Origin: an uncultured Capnocytophaga sp.
GTDB lineage: Bacteria > Bacteroidota > Bacteroidia > Flavobacteriales > Flavobacteriaceae
DNA: 7,511 bases
Assembly (NCBI GenBank): GCA_915070235.1
Contig: CAJZFM010000098.1
Coordinates: forward strand, 1 to 7,511
Reading direction: 5' to 3'
Shown here one piece after another: positions 1 to 7,443 of this stretch (positions within the stretch are counted from its first letter, which is position 1; each line of letters starts with the position of its first letter). The notes under the pieces are model-generated. The model was not told where the DNA came from, searched no databases, and saw only the letters and a program-made list of their open reading frames with translations. The position numbers and the translations under genes are program-made.

Positions 1-2160
1 AAATATGAGAATGACAAACTTACTATTCGCCTAAATAAAACTTATCAGCAAGGAGAAAAATACACTATATATATAAAATATACCGCCCAGCCTGAAAAAG
101 TAGGAAAAGCCGGAAGTGAAGCTATTACAGATGCTAAAGGGTTATATTTTATTAATTCCAATAAGGAGGACAAAAATCGACCAATTCAGGTATGGTCACA
201 AGGAGAAACTAAAGCAAATTCTTGTTGGTTCCCTACTATTGATGAGACTAATCAGAAATCTACTCAGGAGATTTATGTTACTGTACCTGAGCAATTTATT
301 ACTCTTTCTAATGGAGTGCTTTCTTCTTCTAAGAAAGATGGAAAAGGATTACGAACTGACTATTGGGTGATGAATAAAAAGCACGCTCCTTATTTATTTT
401 TCCTTGGAGTAGGTGAATATGTAGAAATTAAGGACAAACCTTGGAGAGGTAAAGTGCCTATTTCCTACTTTGTAGAGAAAGAATATGCAGATGTAGCTAA
501 GAGAATCTTCGGAAAAACAGCTGAAATGATGGAGTTCTATTCCAAGAGATTGGATTATGATTATCCTTGGCAGAAATATCATCAGATAACAGCTCAGGAG
601 TATGTGAGTGGTGCTATGGAAAATACAACAGCTGTCCTCCATAGTTCTATGGCTCAGCAAGATGCAGAAGCTCTTAATGACCAAAATATATGGGAAGCTA
701 CCATAGCTCACGAACTCTTTCACCATTGGTTTGGAGATTTGGTAACTGCTGAAAGCTGGGCTAACCTTACTGTAAATGAGTCCTTTGCCAACTATTCCGA
801 ATATCTCTGGCTTGAGCACAAGTACGGAAAGGACTATGCTGATTATCACCTTGGCAGAGACATTGTTGGTTATAAAAATAGTGGCTCTTTTGACAAACAT
901 TTGGTGCGTTTCAATTATGAAAAAGCCGATGATATGTTTGATGCGGTATCTTATAACAAAGGTGGAGGTATCCTTCATATGCTACGTAATTATCTGGGAG
1001 ACAAGGCTTTCTTTGAGGGAATGTCTAAGTACCTCAAGGATAACCAGTTTGGAACAGGGGAAGCTCATCAGTTGCGCTTGGCTTTTGAAGCAGTAAGTGG
1101 CCGAGATCTTAATTGGTTCTTTAACCAATGGTATTTTAACTATGGAAATGTGGTGATGACACCTAAAGTTACCTATGATAGTGCCAAGGGTGAAGTAGTA
1201 CTTGAAATTGGCCAAGATGAGAAATTACCATTCCAATTTCCATTAGAAGTGGATATATATGATGGTGGTAAGTATGAGCGCAAAGAGGTTTGGGTAAGTG
1301 CTAAACCGAAAAATGAATTTCGCTTTAAAGTGTCTCCAAACTACAGTCTTATCAATGTGGATCCTCGCGGACTTATCGTAGGAGATGAGGCAACTTATAA
1401 AACTCCTGCACAATACTTATTCCAATATAATAGTGCTACTGATTATAAGAGCCGTAACCAAGCGGTTGAATATGCGGTAACCACAGGCAACACCGAAATA
1501 CTTATTAGTGCTCTTAGAGATCCTTTCTTCCGCTTGCGTATCAAAGCTATCCAAGGACTAAGACAAGATAATTCAGTCCAATGGGCACCTATAGTAGAAA
1601 ACTTAGCTAAGAATGATCCTGAAAACTTGGTAAAGGCGGCTGCTATTACTCAGCTTTCTTACCTAAGAGATGACAGATACAAACCTTTGTTTGAAAACGC
1701 TGTAAAGATTCCTTCTCGTGCAATTAAGATTGCTGCTGCCTCTGGTTTGGTGCTCTTAGATCCTTCTCTGGCAGGTCAGTATATTGATACAATTGATCTA
1801 AAAAGTCTCAACTTTGAGCAATTTATGACTTTCTATCCTTATATCCTAAAGAGTAAAGATGAAAAGTATTTGCCTGTGTTACTTGACAAGGTAATCTATT
1901 ACCCACTCTATCCTGAACAGTATCAAGCTCCTATTAAGGAAGGATTTACTTGGCTTATGAGTGCTGATAATACAGAATTGACTAAGAAAGTAACCAAAAC
2001 GCTTGGTAATGTATTTGGCTGGTTCAGCGAAGATCAAAAGAAACTCTTACACAAAGTAGCCGAAGATGGTCTAAAGATCAAGGAGGATTTGCTCAAGAAA
2101 AATCCTAACTCCGAATCTATCAAAGCTCAGATTGATTTGCTCAAGAATATTAAGTGGTAA
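1..2160 (+). CDS. M1 family zinc aminopeptidase (aminopeptidase N-like), 5'-truncated by window edge
   Basis: The frame is open from the first base to the TAA at 2158-2160, giving 719 residues without a start codon, so the gene begins upstream; an internal ATG at 316 is not the true start. Counting codons from base 1, the exopeptidase substrate motif GAMEN is at 204-208. The gluzincin zinc site HELFH is at 237-241, with the third ligand Glu260 exactly 18 residues later in the context NLTVNESFANY. The likely transition-state Tyr is Tyr318 (SYNKGG). The first ~130 codons fit the end of the N-terminal beta domain. After the catalytic domain come a small beta segment and, from about codon 485, a helical HEAT-like region (for example DPFFRLRIKAIQGL). 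The family removes N-terminal amino acids from peptides. Bacteroidota members are often exported, but the signal peptide region lies outside the window. The C-terminus ends in NIKW with no type IX secretion domain. All catalytic residues are present. The exact substrate is unknown. Confidence 0.95.
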   Translation, partial: KYENDKLTIRLNKTYQQGEKYTIYIKYTAQPEKVGKAGSEAITDAKGLYFINSNKEDKNRPIQVWSQGETKANSCWFPTIDETNQKSTQEIYVTVPEQFITLSNGVLSSSKKDGKGLRTDYWVMNKKHAPYLFFLGVGEYVEIKDKPWRGKVPISYFVEKEYADVAKRIFGKTAEMMEFYSKRLDYDYPWQKYHQITAQEYVSGAMENTTAVLHSSMAQQDAEALNDQNIWEATIAHELFHHWFGDLVTAESWANLTVNESFANYSEYLWLEHKYGKDYADYHLGRDIVGYKNSGSFDKHLVRFNYEKADDMFDAVSYNKGGGILHMLRNYLGDKAFFEGMSKYLKDNQFGTGEAHQLRLAFEAVSGRDLNWFFNQWYFNYGNVVMTPKVTYDSAKGEVVLEIGQDEKLPFQFPLEVDIYDGGKYERKEVWVSAKPKNEFRFKVSPNYSLINVDPRGLIVGDEATYKTPAQYLFQYNSATDYKSRNQAVEYAVTTGNTEILISALRDPFFRLRIKAIQGLRQDNSVQWAPIVENLAKNDPENLVKAAAITQLSYLRDDRYKPLFENAVKIPSRAIKIAAASGLVLLDPSLAGQYIDTIDLKSLNFEQFMTFYPYILKSKDEKYLPVLLDKVIYYPLYPEQYQAPIKEGFTWLMSADNTELTKKVTKTLGNVFGWFSEDQKKLLHKVAEDGLKIKEDLLKKNPNSESIKAQIDLLKNIKW

Positions 2161-2166
2161 AACAAC

Positions 2167-2203
2167 AATAGCCTATCTCTGCAAAGAGGTAGGCTATTTT
2201 TTT
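2167..2203 (+). terminator. Intrinsic terminator of the M1 peptidase gene
   Basis: The arms 2169-2180 and 2185-2196 form a 12-bp stem with one G-U wobble. They are closed by the tetraloop GCAA (a GNRA-type loop) and can be extended by two A-T pairs. Seven T residues (2197-2203) follow. It starts nine bases after the M1 stop codon. The reverse strand lacks an equivalent clean T-run, so it should act mainly in the + direction and isolate M1 from the next gene. Confidence 0.9.
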
Positions 2204-2238
2204 GTGCATCTAAAGTAGCTAATATGAAAAAAAAGCTG

Positions 2239-2246
2239 TATCTTTG
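2239..2246 (+). promoter_or_regulatory. Bacteroidota-type -7 promoter element for the M48 gene
   Basis: TATCTTTG matches the Bacteroidota housekeeping sigma -7 consensus TAnnTTTG and lies just after a terminator and just before a gene. The final G is 24 bases before the ATG at 2270, so the mRNA leader should be under about 20 nt. I see no clear -33 TTG at the usual distance; that stretch is A-rich (2221-2234). Confidence 0.7.
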
Positions 2247-2269
2247 CCCCATTATTAAAAAGATGAAAA

Positions 2270-3076
2270 ATGAAAAAGATACTATGTATAGGGCTATTAT
2301 TAGCACTAACTGCTTGTAAAACCAATCCCTTTACAGGAAAGAGTACACTGAACTTCATGTCCAATAGCTCACTCTTTCCTACTTCATTTAGTGAGTATAA
2401 TCAGTTTCTCTCTTCTAACAAAGTAATCAAGGGAACCCCTGAGGCTGAGATGATCAAGCGTGTAGGGGAGCGTATTGCCAAGGCCTCCCAGCTTTGGTTG
2501 GAGAGAAACGGATATAAGGATTATCTGAAGGATTATCGTTGGGAATACAACTTGGTAGAGAGCAAGGAACTCAACGCTTGGTGTATGCCTGGGGGTAAGA
2601 TTGTATTCTACACAGGTATCCTCCCTATAGCTAAGAACGAACGTGGTATAGCAGTAATCATGGGGCACGAGGTGGCACACGCCTTGGCCGATCATGGAGC
2701 ACAACGTATGAGTGCTTCAACTATTCAACAGATAGGTGCCTTAGCGGGGAATGTATTGCTTAGCAATAGCAAATATCTCAATGAGTTCAATACCGCTTAT
2801 GGCTTAGGTACTCAAGTGGGTGTCATGCTCCCCTTCAGCAGAAGTCACGAGACAGAAGCGGATTCTATAGGTCTCCAAATTATGGCCTTAGCAGGTTATG
2901 ATCCTGATGAGGGCTACAAGCTCTGGGAACGCATGAGTGCTGCCTCTGGTGGTGGTAACTCTAATTCACTCCTTAGTACGCATCCTTCTAACGCTTCTCG
3001 TATAGCTAACCTTAAGCAACTCGCCCCCAAGGTAAAGGCGGAAGCACAGAAGTACGGTATTACCCGATTTGAATAA
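2270..3076 (+). CDS. M48 family zinc metallopeptidase, predicted lipoprotein (LoiP/YcaL/OMA1-like)
   Basis: This 268-residue protein starts MKKILCIGLL and has a short hydrophobic segment ending in the lipobox LTAC, so Cys16 is the predicted lipidation site and the mature protein begins CKTNPFTG. The zinc site HEVAH is at 133-137 (Glu134 catalytic). The M48 signature SRSHETEAD is at 190-198, with Glu194 the expected third ligand. A conserved-looking THP motif (His238) sits near the C-terminus. Length and layout resemble E. coli LoiP/YcaL, which act in the envelope on damaged or misassembled proteins; a similar quality-control role is inferred. No acidic residues follow Cys16, so the acidic lipoprotein export signal used for surface display in some Bacteroidota is not evident and a periplasm-facing location is more likely. 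The start is supported by the signal peptide and by a promoter 24 bases upstream. There is no Shine-Dalgarno, only an A-rich leader. Flanking terminators indicate a single-gene transcript. Confidence 0.93.
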   Translation: MKKILCIGLLLALTACKTNPFTGKSTLNFMSNSSLFPTSFSEYNQFLSSNKVIKGTPEAEMIKRVGERIAKASQLWLERNGYKDYLKDYRWEYNLVESKELNAWCMPGGKIVFYTGILPIAKNERGIAVIMGHEVAHALADHGAQRMSASTIQQIGALAGNVLLSNSKYLNEFNTAYGLGTQVGVMLPFSRSHETEADSIGLQIMALAGYDPDEGYKLWERMSAASGGGNSNSLLSTHPSNASRIANLKQLAPKVKAEAQKYGITRFE

Positions 3077-3093
3077 AAAAACAAAGCATACAG

Positions 3094-3123
3094 AAAGGCT
3101 TTCCTTTGGGGAAAGCCTTTTTT
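3094..3123 (+). terminator. Intrinsic terminator of the M48 gene
   Basis: A perfect 11-bp inverted repeat (3094-3104 with 3110-3120) surrounds the 5-nt loop TTTGG. It ends in a run of six T residues (3118-3123). It lies 17 bases after the M48 stop codon and separates that gene from tex. Confidence 0.92.
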
Positions 3124-3138
3124 AATAGTGTGGAAATC

Positions 3139-3176
3139 TTTTCACCTTTCACTTTCCATTTTTCACTTCATTTTCC
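3139..3176 (+). repeat. Degenerate heptad repeat, G-free T/C-rich tract upstream of tex
   Basis: Consecutive 7-base units start at 3139, 3146, 3153 and 3160: TTTTCAC, CTTTCAC, TTTCCAT, TTTTCAC. A weaker fifth unit, TTCATTT, follows. The surrounding stretch 3134-3183 contains no G at all. It occupies the position where the -33 region and upstream contacts of the tex promoter would lie. Its function is unknown; it may simply be low-complexity sequence. Confidence 0.6.
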
Positions 3177-3184
3177 TATCTTTG
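3177..3184 (+). promoter_or_regulatory. Bacteroidota-type -7 promoter element for tex-ptrB
   Basis: TATCTTTG is identical to the element in front of the M48 gene and matches TAnnTTTG. Its last base is 19 bases before the tex ATG at 3203, predicting a leader of roughly a dozen nucleotides. No TTG is visible at the -33 position, which falls inside the T/C-rich heptad repeat. Because it lies downstream of the GTG at 3128, it argues that tex starts at 3203. Confidence 0.7.
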
Positions 3185-3202
3185 TGCCTTATTTTTCTAA
3201 GT

Positions 3203-5326
3203 ATGACAAATATCCAATTCATTAAGAATCAGACACAACTAACCGAAAAGGCCATTGACAATACACTTTCTCTACTCTCAGAAGGCTGTACGATCCCCTT
3301 CATTGCACGCTATCGCAAGGATAGAACAGGCAATTTGGACGAGGTTGCTATTGAAAAAATTGCTAAGGCACAAACCGAATACGAAAATATCTGTAAGCGT
3401 AAGGAGACCATTCTCACCAGTATAGAGGAACAAGGCAAGCTCACCGATGAACTACGCAACCGCATTGATAGTTCCTTTGAACTCAATGAGCTGGAGGACT
3501 TATACTTGCCTTATAAGAAAAAACGTAAAACCAAAGCTGATGTAGCCAAAGAAAATGGCTTAGAACCTTTGGCTAAGCAACTTATGAGTCAGCGAGTGGC
3601 TGATTTGGAACAACTTGCTGCTCGTTATCTTTCCGACAAAGTGGCTTCTGTAGAAGAAGCATTACAAGGAGCTTCGGATATTATAGCCGAATGGATCAAT
3701 GAGAATATGTATGTACGCCGTACCCTCCGAAGGGTCTTCCAGCGAAAAGCACAACTCTGTGCTGAGGTGGCCAAAGGAAAGGAAAACGAAGAGGAAGCTC
3801 AGAAGTATGCCCAGTATTTTGATTGGAGTGAACCGCTTGCCAAGGCGCCCTCTCATCGTGTCTTGGCTGTCCTTCGTGCAGAAAAAGAGGGCTTTATCAA
3901 AATGAAAGTGGAAGTAGAGCCAGAGGAAACAATTCCTTTTATTGAGGAAACAGTGATTAAGGGGAGTGGAGAGGTAGCTGATTTTCTTAAGAAAACAGTC
4001 AAAGATAGTTACAAACGTCTTTTAGAGCCATCTATCTCTAACGAAACCTTACAGGAAGCTAAGGATAAGGCAGATACCAAAGCGATTTCGGTATTCTCTG
4101 AGAATCTTTCTCAACTTTTGTTGGCCTCGCCCTTAGGGGAAAAACGTATATTGGCCATTGACCCTGGGTTCCGTACAGGATGCAAGGTGGTTTGCTTGGA
4201 CGAGAAAGGGGATTTACTCCATAACGAGACAATTTTTCCACATGCCCCACAGCACGAAATGGCCTTGGCTTCCAAGAAAATCCGTACCATGGTGGAGCAA
4301 TATCGTATAGAGGCCATTAGCATAGGCAACGGTACTGCTTCTCGCGAAACGGAGAGCTTTATCAAGCAAATTGCTTTCCCGCATTCTGTACAGGTTTTTG
4401 TGGTTAGCGAGGCCGGAGCATCGGTATATTCGGCTTCCAAGGTGGCACGTGATGAGTTCCCTGACTATGATGTAACAGTCCGTGGAGCAGTCTCTATAGG
4501 TCGCCGTTTGGCAGATCCCTTAGCAGAATTGGTCAAAATAGAACCCAAATCTATAGGAGTGGGACAGTATCAGCACGATGTAAATCAGGCTTCACTCAAG
4601 CAGGAATTGGATGCTACCGTGATCCGCTGCGTAAATAAGGTGGGAGTGAATCTTAACACAGCCAGCAAGTCTTTGCTTAGTTATGTATCGGGCATAGGGG
4701 AGAAGATGGCCGAGAATATTGTGGCCTATCGTTCGGCCAATGGGGCTTTCACGCGTCGTGAAGACCTCAAGAAAGTGCCACGCTTGGGCGATAAGGTCTA
4801 TCAGCAGGCGGTAGCTTTCTTGCGGGTACATAACAGCGAAAACCCCTTGGACAACTCGGCTGTACACCCTGAAGCCTATCCGATTATCAGGCAAATGGCT
4901 AAGGACTTGGGCACTTCCGTGGAGAAACTCATTGGTAATAAGCAGGCGATTGCCTCTATTGATATTAAGAAGTATCAAACAGCTGAGGTAGGGGAGTTAT
5001 ACCTCAAGGATGTGCTTAAGGAATTGGAGAAACCTGGATTAGATCCCCGCCAAGCGGCTAAGGTATTTGAGTTTGACCCCAATGTAAAAACCTTTGACGA
5101 TGTACGTATGGGCATGATCCTCCCTGGGATTGTCAATAATATCACGGCCTTTGGTTGCTTTGTGGATATAGGGATCAAGGAAAGCGGCTTGGTACATATC
5201 TCTCAGCTGAAGGACGGCTATGTGTCCGATGTCAATGAAGTGGTCAAGCTCCACCAGCAAGTTCAGGTTAAGGTCATAGAAATAGATACCGCTCGCAGAC
5301 GTATCTCACTGAGTATGATACTCTAA
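3203..5326 (+). CDS. tex: Tex family RNA-binding transcription accessory protein
   Basis: The 707-residue protein has the full Tex domain order. A helical Tex N-terminal region covers about residues 8-200 (motif PFIARYRKDRTGNLDE near the start). A YqgF/RNase H-like domain begins near residue 315 (RILAIDPGFRTG). A helix-hairpin-helix region lies around 480-545 (LLSYVSGIGEKMAENIV), with a further HhH-like segment after it. An S1 RNA-binding domain runs from about 634 to the end (GIVNNITAFGCFVDIG). Tex proteins bind RNA and associate with transcription in the cytoplasm; the exact mechanism is not settled. The protein stops right after S1 and lacks the C-terminal tail of the longer E. coli form (~770 residues). 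The frame extends back to a GTG at 3128, but that codon lies upstream of the promoter and would add a hydrophobic stretch foreign to Tex. ATG 3203 gives the family-typical N-terminus. It is probably co-transcribed with the following oligopeptidase gene. Confidence 0.95.
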   Translation: MTNIQFIKNQTQLTEKAIDNTLSLLSEGCTIPFIARYRKDRTGNLDEVAIEKIAKAQTEYENICKRKETILTSIEEQGKLTDELRNRIDSSFELNELEDLYLPYKKKRKTKADVAKENGLEPLAKQLMSQRVADLEQLAARYLSDKVASVEEALQGASDIIAEWINENMYVRRTLRRVFQRKAQLCAEVAKGKENEEEAQKYAQYFDWSEPLAKAPSHRVLAVLRAEKEGFIKMKVEVEPEETIPFIEETVIKGSGEVADFLKKTVKDSYKRLLEPSISNETLQEAKDKADTKAISVFSENLSQLLLASPLGEKRILAIDPGFRTGCKVVCLDEKGDLLHNETIFPHAPQHEMALASKKIRTMVEQYRIEAISIGNGTASRETESFIKQIAFPHSVQVFVVSEAGASVYSASKVARDEFPDYDVTVRGAVSIGRRLADPLAELVKIEPKSIGVGQYQHDVNQASLKQELDATVIRCVNKVGVNLNTASKSLLSYVSGIGEKMAENIVAYRSANGAFTRREDLKKVPRLGDKVYQQAVAFLRVHNSENPLDNSAVHPEAYPIIRQMAKDLGTSVEKLIGNKQAIASIDIKKYQTAEVGELYLKDVLKELEKPGLDPRQAAKVFEFDPNVKTFDDVRMGMILPGIVNNITAFGCFVDIGIKESGLVHISQLKDGYVSDVNEVVKLHQQVQVKVIEIDTARRRISLSMIL

Positions 5327-5358
5327 ACAAATTTTCATGGTATAAAAGTGATAATATT

Positions 5359-7407
5359 ATGATGCCACCAAAAGCACCTAAAAAGCAGCAATTATTAGAA
5401 ATACATGCCGATAAGCGAATAGATAATTACTTTTGGCTCAACCAGCGAGATACGCCAGAGGTATTGTCTTACTTAGAGGCTGAAAACAAATATTTTACAC
5501 ATAAGACAAAACACACAGAGGCTTTTCAAAAAGCACTTTTTGAGGAGATGAAAAGCCGTATCAAGCAGGATGACGAATCGGTACCTTATAAGTACAATGG
5601 GTATTGGTACTTTTCTCGTTTTCAAGAGGGGAAGGAATACCCCATTTATCTTAGACGTGCTGATCAGCCCAATGCACAGGAAGAAGTACTCTTTGAGGTG
5701 AATGAAATGGCCGTAGGGCATAAGTTCTACCAGTTTGCCGAATTCTCCGTAAGCCCTGATAACAAGTGGGCATCTTTCTCGGTGGATACGCGAGGGCGAC
5801 GTATGTACTCTCTCTTTATCAAAAACTTAGAGACAGGAGAGGTGCTTCCTATAGAAATAAAAAATACCGATGGAGGTAGCTGTTGGGCGAGTGATAATCA
5901 GACTATCTTTTATACTAAGATAGATACGCAGACACTTCGTTCGCATAAAGTCTATCGCCACCAGCTGGGACAGTCTCCCAAGCAGGATGTATTGGTCTTT
6001 CATGAGAAAGATGAGACTTTTAATACGGGTATATTCAAGTCCAAATCAGAACAATTCCTTATTATTCAGTCCGATAGTACCCTCTCTTCCGAGAGTTGGT
6101 TCTTGGATGCGGCCACCCCTATGGCCGATTTTAAGTGCTTTCAGCCACGTGAGCGGGGTTTGGAGTATGATATAGCCCACTATGGGGACTACTTCTATAT
6201 ACTGAATAATGCCGATGGGGCAACCAATTTCAAATTGGACAAAACTCCTATAGGACAGACCGAAAAAAGCTACTGGCAACCTGTACTTGCCCACCAAGAA
6301 GAGATCCGATTGGAGGAGATAGATATATTCAAGGAATATCTGGTGGTTACTCAGCGTTACAATGGTCTTTCCCAGATTCGTATCATACGTTGGGATGGTA
6401 CTGCGGAGCATTATTTACCTTTTGACAATGAGACCTATATGGCTTCCACAGGGCTAAACTTAGATTTTGATACCGAAATACTTCGCTATACCTACAATTC
6501 TATGACGACACCTTATTCGGTGATTGACTATAATATGCGTACAGGAGCAAAAGAGGTGAAGAAGCAGCAACAGGTGCTAGGAGGTAAGTTCAGTGAGGAG
6601 AATTATGAGTCTCGAAGGCTTTGGGCTACCGCTACTGACGGCACTCAAATTCCTATTTCTATAGTCTATCGCAAGGGAATAAAGTGTGATGGCTCCAATC
6701 CTTTACTCCTTTATGGCTATGGGGCTTATGGAATTACTATAGAACCCTCATTCTCTACCACAAGGCTCAGTTTGCTCGATAGGGGCTTTATCTTTGCCAT
6801 TGCGCATATACGTGGGGGAGAGTATTTAGGGCGCCCTTGGTATGAGGCAGGCAAATTACTGCATAAGAAAAATACCTTTACCGACTTTGTGGATTGTGCT
6901 AAGTACTTGATAGCGAATCAGTATACCTCACCAGCACATCTCTATGCCATGGGCGGCTCAGCAGGGGGCTTACTCATGGGAGCAGTGATTAATCAAGCAC
7001 CTGAACTCTTTCATGGAGTGGTAGCCAATGTGCCTTTCGTAGATGTGGTAACTACCATGTTGGACGACTCTATTCCACTTACCACAGGGGAATATGACGA
7101 ATGGGGCAATCCACACAACAAGCAGTACTATGATTATATGAAGAGCTATTCGCCTTATGATAATGTATGCGCTCAGGCCTATCCTAATCTGTTGGTACTC
7201 ACAGGCTATCATGATTCCCAAGTACAGTATTGGGAGCCAGCCAAGTGGGTAGCTAAGCTAAGAGAACTTAAGACCGATGATAATTTATTACTCTTCTATA
7301 CCGACATGAGTTCAGGACATAGTGGAGCATCAGGTCGGTATGAGTCTCTCAAGGAGATTGCACGCGAATATGCCTTCCTTTTAGACTTGGAAAACATACA
7401 TCAATAA
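5359..7407 (+). CDS. ptrB: Oligopeptidase B (S9A family serine peptidase)
   Basis: The 682-residue protein is close to the 686 residues of E. coli PtrB and collinear with it. It has an N-terminal segment plus seven-bladed beta-propeller (about 1-400) and a C-terminal alpha/beta-hydrolase domain. The nucleophile is Ser534 in GGSAGG, with Asp619 in GYHDSQVQYWEP and His654 in SSGHSGASG. These are offset by two from the remembered E. coli triad S532/D617/H652. Long stretches such as PFVDVVTTMLD and KWVAKLRELKTDD match E. coli as I recall it. The family cleaves small peptides after Arg or Lys; the propeller excludes folded proteins. The P1-determining pair is Glu578 and Asp580 (E/E in enterobacteria), and the S2 pair is Glu462 and Ser464 (D/D), so specificity may be shifted. 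There is no signal peptide, so a cytoplasmic location is likely. Two tandem ATGs (5359, 5362) are both possible starts. The gene follows tex by 32 bp without a terminator or clear promoter. Confidence 0.95.
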   Translation: MMPPKAPKKQQLLEIHADKRIDNYFWLNQRDTPEVLSYLEAENKYFTHKTKHTEAFQKALFEEMKSRIKQDDESVPYKYNGYWYFSRFQEGKEYPIYLRRADQPNAQEEVLFEVNEMAVGHKFYQFAEFSVSPDNKWASFSVDTRGRRMYSLFIKNLETGEVLPIEIKNTDGGSCWASDNQTIFYTKIDTQTLRSHKVYRHQLGQSPKQDVLVFHEKDETFNTGIFKSKSEQFLIIQSDSTLSSESWFLDAATPMADFKCFQPRERGLEYDIAHYGDYFYILNNADGATNFKLDKTPIGQTEKSYWQPVLAHQEEIRLEEIDIFKEYLVVTQRYNGLSQIRIIRWDGTAEHYLPFDNETYMASTGLNLDFDTEILRYTYNSMTTPYSVIDYNMRTGAKEVKKQQQVLGGKFSEENYESRRLWATATDGTQIPISIVYRKGIKCDGSNPLLLYGYGAYGITIEPSFSTTRLSLLDRGFIFAIAHIRGGEYLGRPWYEAGKLLHKKNTFTDFVDCAKYLIANQYTSPAHLYAMGGSAGGLLMGAVINQAPELFHGVVANVPFVDVVTTMLDDSIPLTTGEYDEWGNPHNKQYYDYMKSYSPYDNVCAQAYPNLLVLTGYHDSQVQYWEPAKWVAKLRELKTDDNLLLFYTDMSSGHSGASGRYESLKEIAREYAFLLDLENIHQ

Positions 7408-7414
7408 CGTTTAG

Positions 7415-7443
7415 AAAATCCTCTTTTCATAGGGGATTTTTTT
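7415..7443 (+). terminator. Intrinsic terminator of the tex-ptrB unit
   Basis: A 10-bp stem (7415-7424 with 7431-7440, one T-G wobble) encloses the 6-nt loop TTTCAT. The 3' arm runs into seven T residues (7437-7443), then an A and five more T. It begins eight bases after the ptrB stop codon. Confidence 0.88.

Noticed and set aside
116..370. 84-codon + strand frame at the window start
   Set aside because: It overlaps the M1 coding frame, which is open through the whole stretch and encodes family-consistent sequence; the 84-codon product is low-complexity Leu/Arg-rich.
394..978. 194-codon open frame on the - strand
   Set aside because: It lies wholly antisense to the M1 catalytic core (GAMEN and HEXXH region), has no recognisable domain or promoter, and is a shadow of a strongly conserved gene.
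1440..2160. Possible fusion of a separate HEAT-repeat protein to the M1 peptidase
   Set aside because: C-terminal helical, HEAT-like domains are a normal part of M1 enzymes, so no fusion event needs to be invoked.
4592..4978. 128-codon antisense frame within tex
   Set aside because: It is antisense to the Tex HhH region, with no motif or regulatory signal; a coding shadow.
5341..5361. Possible promoter (TATAAAAG, TAATATTAT) just before ptrB
   Set aside because: It does not match TAnnTTTG like the other two promoters and is only general AT-richness in a short intergenic gap.
6046..6411. 121-codon antisense frame within ptrB
   Set aside because: It is antisense to the oligopeptidase B propeller, with no recognisable features.
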